A stretch of DNA of 64,000 bases, taken from positions 1,426,001 to 1,490,000 of the forward strand of contig CM037472.1 of NCBI GenBank assembly GCA_021014325.1. The letters are read 5' to 3'. Positions 1-11,500 of the stretch are shown piece by piece. This DNA is from Plazaster borealis. Taxonomy: Eukaryota > Echinodermata > Asteroidea > Forcipulatida > Labidiasteridae. The translations under genes and the position numbers were made by a program. The notes under the pieces are model-generated. The model saw only the letters and a list, made by a program, of their open reading frames with translations, ran no database searches and was not told where the DNA came from. Position 1 is the stretch's first letter; every line of letters begins with the position of its first letter.

Positions 1-374
1 ACATAATTTCTTCTTTCTAATAATGTTTTTTAGTCTCCCATGTAATTTTCTTTGTTTTTCAGCATATTTTCTTTTTTTGTTTTTGATTTTACACGAAAAA
101 TTTAATAGACTCAATGTAAATTTAGACGCAATTCAGTTAACAGATGATGATGCTTTTTAAATTTGTAATCAATTAACCAATAATTCATTCGTTACATTCA
201 CTGGAGATACAGAGTGCACGATGCAATCCCACATCGTGCTTTAGCAACCTGTCTGTTCTTCATAATCAATGCAAAGTTGTTGTTCCTTTACCATAAGATG
301 CTGCACAACCCTTGAAGCAATGATATCAAACTGAATGTATTTAATTACAGTCAATTAGTTAATCACAGTTCCAC

Positions 375-625
375 TCAGAACCTGGCTGCTATTTTACAGA
401 CAAAACTCCTGAGATGATTACACCGCACGTCATTCCACCCATCTAAACCAGTTGAAGCAGGCTGAACAATCAGTTAGTTAGTCACAGTTTAACTCATGAA
501 GCCAGTAATTACAGTTAGTTAGTTAGTCACAGTTTCACTCAGAACCTGGCTGCTATTTTACTGACGGAACTCCTGAGTCGATTACACCGCACGTCATTCC
601 ACCCATCTAAATCAGTAGAAGCAGT
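375..625 (-). repeat. Two orphan copies of the lectin 3' end
   Basis: Two copies (about 539-625 and 375-460) of the last ~86 bp of the lectin coding sequence lie downstream of the lectin stop at 703. On the minus strand each reads ...DxxGWND-type sequence ending in an AARF-like end and a TGA in the family position. The distal copy is more diverged. They are separated by TTAGTTAGTTAGTCACAG-type spacer. They have no signal peptide or CTLD start, so they cannot encode a lectin alone. They are best read as tandem duplication of the 3' end. Confidence 0.75.
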
Positions 626-702
626 AATTACAATTAGTTAGTAAGTCACAGTTTAACTCACGAAGCCAGTAATTACAGTTAGTTAGTTAGTCACAGTTTC
701 AC

Positions 703-1215
703 TCAGAACCTGGCTGCTATTTTACAGACGGAACTCCTGAGTTGATTACACTGCAAGTCATTCCACCCATCTAAATCAGTTGAAGCAGTCTGACTTATCT
801 CCGCGCAGTTTCCATCGCCGCTAGGTTCGTTAGTTCCCCAGTTGGTGTAGCCCATCAAAGGGTTGCCATCAATAAAGTGCCAGGATGAAGAGCCACTGGA
901 TCCGTCCTTGCGGTAGCCGAACCAGGTTCTTGTCTCGCCTTGGCTAAAAGTGGATCTGATGAGCAGGACGAGGAAGTCATTTTCCTCTTGGCTCGTAATG
1001 AATGCTAGATGAGATGGTCTGCGAAGGCGTGACAAACCCTGACAGTATTGTTCAGCTTCATCAAAGGTCTTTTCATCCGTCACGAGAAGGTAGCAATGTT
1101 TCCCAAAACTTGTCCATGGACTGATGCAAGACATGCAGGGAGATACGATCAGGAAATGTGACTGAAGGAGAGCTACAAGAATACTGAAAGTGATGACCCT
1201 CAAAGAACTCGCCAT
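703..1215 (-). CDS. Secreted C-type lectin, EPS variant (lectin 1)
   Basis: A 170-residue intronless ORF encoding a single C-type lectin-like domain behind a signal peptide. The start is the Met of MASSLRV; an in-frame Met ten codons upstream precedes a segment that does not look like a signal sequence. The hydrophobic leader spans about residues 5-25 (ITFSILVALLQ). Cysteines at 27/30, 41, 58, 137, 156 and 164 fit a long-form CTLD. The sugar-contact motif is EPS (130-132) where mannose-type lectins have EPN. WND (151-153), which supplies calcium ligands, is intact. Known for the family: calcium-dependent carbohydrate binding. Inferred: a secreted immune or mucus lectin. Sugar preference cannot be read because the third position is Ser. 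It ends CKIAARF like its paralogues. Confidence 0.9.
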   Translation of the reverse strand: MASSLRVITFSILVALLQSHFLIVSPCMSCISPWTSFGKHCYLLVTDEKTFDEAEQYCQGLSRLRRPSHLAFITSQEENDFLVLLIRSTFSQGETRTWFGYRKDGSSGSSSWHFIDGNPLMGYTNWGTNEPSGDGNCAEISQTASTDLDGWNDLQCNQLRSSVCKIAARF

Positions 1216-1900
1216 ACTCAGGAACCAAAAGCAGTCCGCTATCAAAGACTAGAGGAACTGACAACATGAGCAAGGACGTATGTGACTAAAGAGAGTTCTT
1301 GGTTAACTAATGGTTAAAAATAATGATAGAGCAAAGGCACTTACAGTTTGCTGGCTTCTAGCTTGTTTTATGACAGACTACACCAATAATGGCTATTTAT
1401 GTGGAGACAGTTTCAGTGGCATAGTGATCATGACGATGCTAAATTTAATTAAATTAATTAATATAATTTTCTTTCCCATTATTTCCCTTAATTGTATTAT
1501 TAATGTACCTGGTTGCCACCGACATCGGTATAGTTCTAATTGCTTGAGGTATCTTCCATCCCTGTCTGTAAACCAATGCACACAAGGTACCAATTACCTA
1601 CCTCAGTAAAACCAACATTAAGTTGACGAGAGTCATTTGATTTGACAATATGCTTCTCAGTAAGAGCTAATTGGTGTATCGATTATTATTGGAATTAATC
1701 TTATATTAGCATACAATTACGAACAACCAAAACCTTGATAAGATGTTGCTGATGCTTTGTTCGGCTTTATTTCTTTGTCACTATCATAATGGAGAATTTC
1801 TTATTAATTTTTTGTTGATGAGCACAAGGAAAGAAAGACTTGTCGGCAGTTAAATAGATTGTTATTTTGGTTAGGCTTATAATATAGGCAATAACAATGG
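1216..1900 (-). promoter_or_regulatory. 5' flank shared by lectin genes
   Basis: The upstream flank of lectin 1 is nearly the same as that of lectin 2 (4232-4920), showing that promoter and gene were duplicated together. It includes the 5' leader (CTAGTCTTTGATAGCGG next to the start) and, around 1520-1600, the block TACCTTGTGTGCATTGG found upstream of every lectin in the window. The transcription start is not determined. Confidence 0.6.
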
Positions 1901-3090
1901 CCAGCAACCAACCACGGTCATCAACAGGCGTGAAGACCATCTCCTTACACTGTTATTGCCATTAATAAACACCTTTAACACCCAAAACCGAAGTAAAAAT
2001 GATAAAAAATTTGTGATTTTTCTGTCGCCGATATAAAACCCCCAATTATATTCATGTTCAAAGGCCATTCTTTAGGCTGCTCAGTTTTTTTCATGGGACC
2101 TAATCTCTTACACATATTTAACTACCATGCATATTTTCAAGAACCAAAAATATAAATAGTTTGGTTGGTGTTGGGCTTTATGCTTTGCATGAAGTTGTTT
2201 CAGGCGTGTACCAGTTACCCTAAATTGAAACATTGTCCGTGTGTTCACGCGTATGCATGGTATGTATGAGCTTGTGGCACAATCTCTCCGTGTTTAACTT
2301 CTGACCTTATCAACAAAATCAAAAAGAGCAAGAATCCAAATTGCGATTTTGACAAAATATTGAAATTTATCTACAAATTGAAAGAAACAAAATAATGGTT
2401 GATATACGTCTATGATGGTTGACACAGCTAGGATCGTCCTTTTCAAAAACAGAAATTACTTTTGCAATTTACAATTCAACAACTGACATCAATAATGTAT
2501 TAAAAGAATGTGCCATGGATGTTATTGAGTTTTTAATAATAATTAATTTTAACGCCCATAGCTCTATAAAGGATGTTAACTACTTGTCTATCAGAGTAGC
2601 AGAAAAATCAGTAATATGGACAGGCTCACTAATTAATAGGAGACAAATGGGTCGTTACTACATCAATAAAGAACTTGGAATTAGAATATGAATAAATAAG
2701 TAAATTGATGATGAAGTCACCAAAGAGTGATAATACAAGGTATACGAGCATGAGCTATACGTAGAGCAAATATGCTGAAAAGTGGTCATAAACTAACCAT
2801 GAAAAACAGAATGCGCTTTGTAACAAACACCTGTAAGTGTAATAGCAGTTTCAGCTTTTGAACAAGAAATTTAGACAAATAATGATTTGAATGAGTCATC
2901 TGAAATATCAAAGTTCTCTCTAGCTCTATAACATTCAATTCACTGGAGATAAAAAGTGCAAGCAAACATCCTCCTTAAGCGCCCTGTCTGTTGTTCATAA
3001 TTAAACTAAACAAAATAGTTTGTTCCTTTCCAGTAAGACAATGTACAGCCCTTGAAGCTATGACATCAAACTGAAGACATTTACAGTCAA
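1901..3090. other. Intergenic, no gene seen
   Basis: AT-rich intergenic DNA between two lectin genes. An ORF at 2419-2691 has no recognisable motif or family resemblance. The stretch 2880-3060 resembles 3350-3530 and about 160-345, the distal 3' flank that was duplicated with the lectin units. Confidence 0.6.
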
Positions 3091-3097
3091 TTAGTTA

Positions 3098-3320
3098 AGC
3101 ACAGTTCCACTCATAACCTGACTGGTCTTTTACAGACGGAATGTTTGAGTCAGGTACATGACAAGTCATCTTTGTGCAGTTTCCATCACCACAGGGATAT
3201 CCACAGACCGAGTTGGTATAGCCCACCAGACCAAAAAGTTAGGGTGAGGGGAAAGTCCCCCATATACAAGAGATACAAATTTTCATGATGCCTTGCCCAA
3301 AAGTGGATGCATACATCTTT
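3098..3320 (-). pseudogene. Decayed C-type lectin fragment
   Basis: The minus strand keeps recognisable pieces of the lectin C-terminal half: the family end before the stop region, the GATGGAAACTGC-type stretch around the sugar-binding loop, and the GGCTATACCAACTCGG segment. It is interrupted by indels and lacks the first half of the domain and the signal peptide. It lies in the 3' flank of lectin 2 and is the most eroded lectin relic here. Confidence 0.65.
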
Positions 3321-3557
3321 TTAAAATTCATCGGAAAAGAACTTTCACAAAATAATGATTCAAGTGAGTCATCTGAATAGTTAAAATCCTCTCTAGCTCT
3401 ATAACATTAAATCCACCGGAGATACAGAGTGCACGGTGCTTTAGCACCCTGTCTGTTGTTCATAATTGATGCAAAGTTGTTTGTTCCTTTACCATAAGAC
3501 GCTGCACAACCCTTGAAGCTATGAATGCGACAGTCAATTAGTTAATCGCAGTTCCAC

Positions 3558-3643
3558 TCAGAACCTGGCTGCTATTTTACAGACGGAACTCCTGAGTTGA
3601 TTACACCACACGTCATTCCACCCATCTAAATCAGTTGAAGCAG
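3558..3643 (-). repeat. Orphan lectin 3'-end cassette
   Basis: One copy of the ~86-bp terminal lectin cassette, encoding a DGWND...SSVCKIAARF-type end plus stop, lies downstream of lectin 2. It matches the copies at 375-625 (same strand) and 30660-31402 (opposite strand). Confidence 0.75.
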
Positions 3644-3721
3644 TAATTGCAGTAAGTTAGTTAGTCACAGTTTAACTCATGAAGCCAGTAATTACAGTTA
3701 GTTAGTTAGTCACAGTTTCAC

Positions 3722-4231
3722 TCAGAACCTGGCTGCTATTTTACAGACAGAACTCTTGAGTATGTCACATGGCACGTCATTCCACCCATCTAAATCAGCT
3801 GTCTGAACTATCTCGGCGCAGTTTCCATCGTCGCTGGGTTCGTTAGTTGCCCAGTTGGTGTAGCCAATGAAAGGGTTGCCATCAATAAAGTGCCATGATG
3901 AAGAGCCACTAGATCCGTCCTTGCGGGAGCCGAACCAGGCTCTTTTCCCGCCTTGGCTGAAAGTGGATCTGATGAGCAGGACGAGGAAGTCATCTTCCTC
4001 TTGGCTCATAATGGATGCTAGATGAGATGGTCTGCCAAGGCGTGACAAACCCTGACAGTACTGTTCAGCTTCATCAAAGGTCTTGGCATCTGTCACGAGA
4101 AGGTAGCAATGTTTCCCAAAACTTTTCCATGGAATGCTGCAGGACATGCATGCGGGTGATATGATCAGGAAATGCGACTGAAGGAGAGCTACTAGAATAC
4201 TGAAAGTGATGACCCTCAAAGAACTCGCCAT
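3722..4231 (-). CDS. Secreted C-type lectin, EPS variant (lectin 2)
   Basis: A 169-residue intronless ORF: signal peptide (MASSLRVITFSILVALL), then one long-form C-type lectin domain. Cysteines lie at the family positions, including the N-terminal C-x-x-C pair, HCYLL and QYC. The sugar-contact tripeptide is EPS (131-133) followed by DDGNC, and WND is at 150-152. The TWFGY motif of the paralogues is AWFGS here. It is the closest relative of lectin 1, on the same strand, with matching flanks on both sides, so the pair is a recent tandem duplication of about 3 kb. A secreted carbohydrate-binding role is inferred from the family. Confidence 0.9.
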   Translation of the reverse strand: MASSLRVITFSILVALLQSHFLIISPACMSCSIPWKSFGKHCYLLVTDAKTFDEAEQYCQGLSRLGRPSHLASIMSQEEDDFLVLLIRSTFSQGGKRAWFGSRKDGSSGSSSWHFIDGNPFIGYTNWATNEPSDDGNCAEIVQTADLDGWNDVPCDILKSSVCKIAARF

Positions 4232-4920
4232 ACTCAGGAACTAAAAGCAGTCCGCTATCAAAGACTAAAGGAACTGACAACTTGAGCAAGGACTATATGT
4301 GACTAAAAAGAGTTCTTATTCTTGGTTAACTAATGGTTAAAAATAACGATAGAGCAAAGGCACTTACAGTTTGCTGGCTTCTAGCTTGTTTTATGACAAA
4401 CTACACCAATAATGGCTATTAATGTGGAGACAGTTTCAGTGGCATGGTGATTGTGACAATGCCAAATTTACTTTAATTAAACTAATTAATATAATTTTCT
4501 TTCCCATTATTTCCCTTAATTGCATTATTAATGTACCTGGTTGCCACCAACATCGGTATAGTTCTAATTGCTTAAGGTATCTTCCATCCCTGTCTGTGAA
4601 CCAATGCAAACAAGGTACCAACAACCTACCTCAGTAACCAACATTAAGTTGACGAGAGTCATTTGATTTGACAATAATTGCTTCTCAGTAAGAGCTAATT
4701 GGTGTATCAATTATTATTGAAATTAATCTTACATTAGCATACAATTTCGAACAACCAAAACCTCTTGTCAGTATCATAATTGAGAATTTCTTACTAATTT
4801 GTTGTTGATGAGCACAAGGAAAAAAAGAGACGCCAGCAGTTAAATAGATTGCTATTTTGATAAGGCTTATAGTTAGGCAATAACGGCAAGGTTCATTAAC
4901 AATGGCCAGCAACCAACAAC
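4232..4920 (-). promoter_or_regulatory. 5' flank of lectin 2
   Basis: A near copy of the lectin 1 flank (1216-1900), including the CTTTGATAGCGG leader and the TACCTTGTTTGCATTGG-type block near 4610. Conservation over ~650 bp shows the duplication includes likely promoter sequence. Confidence 0.55.
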
Positions 4921-6678
4921 AATCATAAACACACAGTGAAGACTATCTCCTTATACTGTTATTGCCATTAATAAATACCTTTAACAAACAAAAAACCCAG
5001 TAAAAATCAGGGGGGGGCGGAAGGGGTATTGCGCAAGAAATTGCAATCGCGGTTTGGGTACACTCCATTTTAAAAAGAGGTGAAGACCATTAAAAAAGAA
5101 AAAGAAAACCATGTATACCGTTAAAATTTTCTCTTAACAGTACTGAAAACATAACAGTATATATTGTAAGAGCATTTTCAATTGTTAAGGTGGTTGTTTT
5201 TATGTAAAATGCGTAAAAATATCACCAACAATTTTCCGTTGGTTTATTGCAGCAGCTAACGTGTATGAATGGGTCCAGGTGGGAATTTCATTACAAAGCG
5301 TCTGCCCTAAAATGGCTACAAATATCGACAAAATGTGAAAATTTGAATCGTTCATCCTCTGATTTTTTTCGCTGAAAGTAATAGTTAAGGATAGATCTTT
5401 CATTTCAGAAAGTTTAAACAAAATCCCTCGGTACATCCTCTAGATATTTCACGATTTTTAGAATATTTTTTTGCGAAAATGGTTTCTGCTATACTTGGTT
5501 TGCGTGCAAACGATCGTCCGTCAAACGGACGTCAACCGACGGGAACATTTGCCGTAGGTAATATTAATTATGAGGCAAAGTACACATCTTAAACAGATAT
5601 GTAATACATGTCATTTACGTTAAATGTATGTTGTTTATTAAATTATTAAATTACTGAAGCAGTTGGTAACGCAAAAAAACCCATTTACGAATGTTCTCTA
5701 GTGTAAAGATTTGGTGAATTTACAAGATTTTCAAGCTTTTCAACGGCACGCATGTAATTCAAATCTTGTACGATAGGCTACATGTACACACATACACATA
5801 GGGAATGTGTATACCCTGTGTATGTACGTGTACTAGGCCGTGTTTTTTTGTGGAGCTTCGACCAGTCCATGCAAGTCGCGAGAGTCGAATGAGATTATTT
5901 TCAGCGTAGGTGGCGCGTTGGTGGCGTTACCCCTTCCGCCCCCCCCCCCTGGTAAAAATCATCAGAACTTGTGATTTTTCTTTCGCCAATATAAAATTGA
6001 AGCTTGAAAGGTTTAAGCAAACTGAAAAGGTCACAAATTCAATCGAGTTCATTGCTTGGCCAACCATAATAATGCTATTCAATTACCGCCTTGTAATTTT
6101 AGTAATATCGATTGTAGATCAAATAACTAAACCTCACGGTAATGCAAACACATGGCGGTTTTAGTCAGATTTCTAGCTACTATGACAAAAACATCAGGTC
6201 AGGATCAAATGATAAAATTTGGATATTGCAATTCCTTTCCAGTTGGTAAAAATTAGTACATGTAGGTAAGACCTTGTCCTGCATTCAAATTACAAGCTCA
6301 TGGTAACCTTTATTCCATTCTATACACTGAACATTCGAGTTATCAAGTTATTAAAGAAAAAACATTCCAAGTAAGAAAAACAAAACCAAAAAACTAAAAA
6401 CATGTTGAGCTCAATTTTTCTCTAGAGACTTTCTAGGAAATTGATTTTTTTAGTTTTCTTTTTCAAAGGTAAATTAATACAAAACCTGGCACCTCCATGT
6501 AGACATCAAGTTAATTGATTTAATATTGGGTAGCTTGTTGCCATTGTGCAGGAACCATTAGGGATCAAAACAGTAAATTGGATATAGCCATAACATATTG
6601 ACTGTTAAATTAAAGTCTTTTTCTGATGGCTGTGTACAAAGGATGAGGAAAGTGCAAGGTCATTAGGATTCATGGCTT
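4921..6678. other. Intergenic, no gene seen
   Basis: AT-rich DNA with homopolymer tracts (poly-G near 5010, poly-C near 5940). The short ORFs at 5200-5436 (minus) and 5910-6164 (plus) have no family features or splice context. No RPAP1-like exon was recognised here on the minus strand. Confidence 0.5.
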
Positions 6679-6679
6679 A

Positions 6680-6996
6680 TTAAAGGGATTGTATATGTTT
6701 GGTAATTGGAACCCACTGTTTGTTTCAATCCTATATTATAGTTGTAGATATATACCATAAAAACAACCTGTTAAAATTTCATTTAAAAAGGAGGTAGCGT
6801 TTTTGAGAAATTGCCGAAAATCTGGAGTGGTTATGTCCGCGCAGGAAGAATAATCTGCAATTGAAATACACTATCTGAGAAACATTACTGCAGTAACGCT
6901 TTTCCGATTCAAATATTTGGGATAAAACTGATATCTTTTTCCATAACCGCAGTACTTCGAAGTCATTACCAAACGTATATACAGACCCTTTAATAC
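6680..6996 (+). mobile_element. MITE family B copy
   Basis: A non-autonomous inverted-repeat element. It starts TTAAAGGGATTGTATATG and ends TACCAAACGTATATACAGACCCTTTAA, with the inner motif TTTGGTAAT inverted at both ends. The interior matches five other copies in the window. No transposase is present. Confidence 0.8.
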
Positions 6997-7133
6997 AGGC
7001 CTGGAATTCCATCTTTGAGAGGGCAAGGCCATTTTCATTTTACAAAGGGCACTTCCTTTGGAAAATCTTAAAGCTATGGAAAACTTCTGAAGGGGCACCA
7101 AGGCAACATGCTACATAAAACAAATTAGTCTGA

Positions 7134-7143
7134 TTTATTTATT
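7134..7143 (-). terminator. Candidate polyadenylation signals
   Basis: Two overlapping AATAAA hexamers on the minus strand, about 75-85 bp downstream of the TGA of the candidate terminal exon at 7217-7294. This position is compatible with 3'-end formation. The hexamer is common in AT-rich DNA, so support is modest. Confidence 0.35.
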
Positions 7144-7216
7144 CTAGATCACATATTGGTCAAACAGAATTGAACAAACTGGACAAGCGTTAATGACCGT
7201 GCTACACAACTCAAGC

Positions 7217-7294
7217 TCAACCACCTCCGTCAAAAAATGTACATAAAATATCAGATTTAATGTGTTCTTCCATTAAGCTGTGTACAAATCGTGC
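7217..7294 (-). CDS. Candidate alternative last exon of RPAP1
   Basis: On the minus strand the acceptor-like CTTCCTGCAG is followed by 25 open codons (ARFVHSLMEEHIKSDILCTF, then FDGGG) and TGA. The reading phase (0) fits the donor of RPAP1 exon 11 at 8408, and AATAAA hexamers follow. I see no similarity to the known RPAP1 continuation, so it is not the conserved downstream exon. If used, it would end the protein at about 591 residues, keeping only the N-terminal conserved regions. It could also be chance. Confidence 0.25.
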   Translation of the reverse strand, partial: ARFVHSLMEEHIKSDILCTFFDGGG

Positions 7295-7886
7295 CTGCAG
7301 GAAGTCCAGGCTCTGCGGCTCTTTTGTAAACATATGATGTCACAGGTTACATTGTCTATAGAAATGTTCATGGTTTAGTGGTTATGAGAGGTGTGGCTTA
7401 GAGATCAGTGTGTTTGGGTGAAACGTATTGTAGCTTCTAGATCTTAAATCTCATCAACAGACAAGATGCAGATGTGAGACAGAAAACAATGGACTATAAA
7501 TACTACTACAAATGAACACTAAAAGGAAAGTCAGTTTAAAGGGCCTATGAAGTGGTACTTTTTCACATTACATTTTTGTATATTAATAACACTTAATGCT
7601 TACTACTTGTCATGAGTTTGTCATGAGTTAGTGTACACATAATGGACTGGCAATAAGGTCACTAGTGTATGTCTACACACCTGAGGTCTGTGAGTGACCA
7701 GAAGAGGGTCCTTGTTCCCAAAGGCCGAGAGAAAATAGGACCCTCTCCTTGTCAGTCACTCTCAAGCCAAAGGGGGTGGGGGGGGGGGTTGGATGTGCAC
7801 TAGTGACCAAATTATGCTGGTCCATATCTACTGTATAACACACCACAATCCAAAACATGAAGAAAAACAACAAATCAGGATATTTA

Positions 7887-8240
7887 AAGGTATTGTACAC
7901 TTTTGGTAACAGCTCAAAATCAGTGTCCACATTTTGTGTGATTCAACATATGCATGAACAAACAAACCTGTGAAAGTTTGAGCTCAATTGGTCATCGAGG
8001 TCACGAGAAAATAGTAGAAAGAGACCTGATGTGTTTTCTGTTTTTTTCAAACATCAAGTTTTATCGCGCGTGATAAAAACTATTGTTTTACTCATTTCTC
8101 AGAAACGATAGCATTTTAGGCAGAAATATTTTTAGGAACCCTGTCTACCATTACAATACTTTAATTCATGTAAGTTATGTGTGAATCTGTGAACATTTGT
8201 GTTTTTTCGATCTTACCAATATTGTACAGGGCCTTTAACT
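7887..8240 (+). mobile_element. MITE family C copy
   Basis: Starts TTAAAGGTATTGTACACTTT with TTTGGTAACAG just inside, and ends TACCAATATTGTACAGGGCCTTTAA. The interior CAACATATGCATGAACAAAC is shared with copies at 11213, 28779 and 37158. It lies in the RPAP1 region downstream of exon 11. Confidence 0.8.
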
Positions 8241-8407
8241 GAACTGCTCAGGCCCAAGGGGGAGGGTGGGGGGGGGGGAGTAGACGTACACTAGTGACCA
8301 ATTTATGGCAGTCCATATGTTTTATAACACACCACAATCCAAAACATGAAAATATTTTTTTTTAAACAGGGTTTTCCAACTGAACCTTCCCCCAGCCATA
8401 GACTTAC

Positions 8408-8569
8408 CTTGATAGCATCTTTCTCCGCAATGTGAGGATCCGATCGATCTTTCTCCTGAATCTCTTCTCCTTCTTCAGTGACATCTTCAGTATCATCTGA
8501 TGATGAGTTTGGAAGCATTGGAAAAACCTCCATACCACGATGCCAACTAAATACACGATCCAATGTACC
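8408..8569 (-). CDS. RPAP1: RPAP1 exon 11
   Basis: 162 bp, 54 codons, phase 0 at both ends. It encodes GTLDRVFSWHRGMEVFPMLP, then a Ser/Asp/Glu-rich stretch (NSSSDDTEDVTEEGEE) and AEKDAIK. The FSW-H-G and D-(A/V)-IK landmarks with an acidic linker between them are typical of animal RPAP1. The acceptor is TTTTTCCAG and the donor AAG|GTAAGT. It is the last recognisable exon. Confidence 0.92.
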
Positions 8570-11500
8570 CTGGAAAAACAAAAAACACTGGCTATGACTC
8601 ATTCTTTATTTGTAATGCTTCAAAACTTTGTGTAGCACTGAGATATTCTTAAACCTGACCTCTAGCATTCTGCCTTGACTCCCATGTTAATCAGGGTTCT
8701 CCATGCCTCAGTTGAGGCAGATTACTCACTGAGTATTTCGTACTCATGAGAATTCCCTTCTCAACGTGAGTTTCCTTAGCTGACCTTCAGGTTCCACAGC
8801 AGCACTATTTGGCCTTAATGGAGGATGTTATAATTTCATCATTGTCTCATGAGTATTTCGTACTCAAGAGAACTCCCTTCTCAACATGAGTTTCCGTAGC
8901 TCACATCCAGGTTGGACAGCAGCACTATTGGGCCTTAATGGAGGATGTTATAATTCTATCATTAACTCATGAGTATTTCTTACTCACAAGAATTCCCTTC
9001 TCAACATGAGTTTCCTTAGCTAACCTCCAGGTTGCACAGCAGCACTGTTAAGGCCTTAATGGAGGATGTTATAATTCCATCATTGACTCATGAGTATTTC
9101 TTACCCATGAGAGCTCCTTTCTCAACATGAGTTTCCTTAGCTCACCTCCAGGTTGCACAGCAGCACTGTTAAGGCCTTAATGGAGGATGTTATAATTTCA
9201 TCATTGTCTCATGAGTATTCCTTACTCACAAGAATTCCCTTCCAAACATGAGTTTCCTTAGCTCACCTCCAGGTTGTAGAAGCAGCACTGCTTAGGCCTC
9301 AATGGGGGTTGTTTTAATTCCACTGTTGACTCATGAGTATTTCCTACTCATGAGAACTCCTTTTTCAATATGAGTTTCCTTACTTCATCTCCAGGTTGTA
9401 TGAGTAGTGCTCCTAAGGCCTCAATGGAGAATGTTATAATTCTAGCGTTGACTCATGAGTATTTCCTACTCATAAGAACTCCTTTTTCAATATGAGTTTC
9501 CTTACTTCATCTCCAGGTTGTATGAGTAGTGCTCCTAAGGCCTCAATGGAGATTGTTATAATTCTAGCGTTGACTCATGAGTATTTCCTACTCATCAGAA
9601 CTCCTTTTTCAATATGAGTTTCCTTACTTCATCTCCAGGTTGTATGAGTAGTGCTCCTAAGGCCTCAATGGAGAATGTTATAATTCTAGCGTTGACTCAT
9701 GAGTATTTCCTACTCATAAGAACTCCTTTTTCAACATGAGTTTCCTTACTTCATCTCCAGGTTGTATGAGTAGTGCTCCTAAGGCCTCAATGTAGGATGT
9801 TATAATTCTATCATTGACTCGTGAGTATTGCTTACTTATGAGAACTCCCTAACTCATCATAAGTTTCCTTACCTCATCTCCAGGCTGTACAAGTAGTGCT
9901 GCTAAGGCCTCCATGGTTGAAGCTATAACTCCTTCATTGACGCTGTCCATTGACCATCTTAAGAGAAACAGTATCCCAGACTCCAAGAGCTGAGGAAGCA
10001 AGGGCTCCAAGAGTTCTCCCCCTAGCTGCTTCACTCGGCACTGAACAAAATAATAGCGATACAATTAATCATGAAAAATTCATTAAAATAATAATTATAT
10101 TAATATGGAAACCCGATCAAGGCACCTACACAAAACAAGCAGTGTGAAAAACTAAAGTCATGCTGAAGCCTAAGGGAGAAAACTAAGAATGAGATTTCAG
10201 TTTCCTCTTGAAGATGTCCAAAGATGATGTAGTAAAGTCTGTCCCGAGCCAATATGGCTCATCAGGCCGATGTTTATACCCGGTTTTCTGGCATTAAACG
10301 ACTGAGAATATTTCTATTCCCCCTGGACAGGCTGCAAGTCCATCGCAGGTTACTTCCCAGCTCTCGCCGGTACCCATTTGGACTCCTGAGTGGAGAGAAG
10401 CAATTATGATAAAGTGCCTTGCTCAAGGACACAAGTGTCATGACCAGGACTCGAACTCACACTCTGCTGATCAGAAACCCCAGAGCTTGAGTCCTGGTGC
10501 TCTTAACTGCTCGACCACGACACGCCACTAAAAATGATGTATACAACCAAATGGCTACTAATAACATTTGTTATCATCTTCATTGAAGAAAGTTGCTCTT
10601 TATCAATGAAACTATGTTTTTATGGGATCAGGTTGGCTCAGTGGTTTCTTTCCCTGCCTTTCACCTCTGTGGACCCCGGTTCAAATCCCACCTCAGACCA
10701 GAGCTTGTATGGTGGATTGAGTTTTCAGTTCCTACCCGGTTGCGTGGGTTTTTCCCTATCTGGGGTTTTTCTCCCTTATCTAAAACCAAACATTTCTTCA
10801 TGGTCCCCTATTCATCCTGTTATTGGCACTAATTGCGCTGTGGGATTTGTATTGAAATAAATAAATCTCTCTGGGAAAAAACAACTTAAACTTTTCCAGC
10901 ACCTTAAAAGGGTAGTTTGTTGCCACACGCTTGAATGGAAGACTATCTTCTCTTAACTTAAATCCAATTCTATTTTTTTCTTATATCTGTAATATTGTCA
11001 ATGTTTGTTAGTTTGGTTGAAATGAAAACATCAGCAGTATTTTGTCTTACATTGTAGATAATTCTTGCTAGAGTCTGCAATGCAAGAACTTGTTGTTGAG
11101 TGACGGCACTGCGTGATAATGTAAACAATTCTTCCAGAGAATAACCTGGTACCTGGAAATAAACAGAAAGCGAGTAGAAGTAAACAGTTCACTTTAAAGA
11201 AGATGAATAGTTTAAAGGTATTGTACACTTTTGGTAACAGCTCAAAATCAGTGTCCACATTTTGTGTGATTCAACATATGCATGAACAAACAAACATGTG
11301 AAAGTTTGAGCTTAATTGGTCATCGAGGTCATGAGAAAATAGTGAACAGAGACCTTATGTGTTTTGTGTTTTTTCAAATTATCGTGCGTGATAAAAACTA
11401 TTGTTTTACTCATTTCTCAGAAATGATAGCATTTTAGGCAGTAATATTTTAAGGAACCCTTTCTACCATTACTTACTCTAAATCATGTAAGTTATGTGTG

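Noticed and set aside
1073..1273. Overlapping ORFs inside the lectin genes (also at 4074, 30015, 49770, 50024, 52179)
   Set aside because: They are alternative frames of the lectin coding sequence; their similarity to each other only reflects the conserved DNA of the lectin family.
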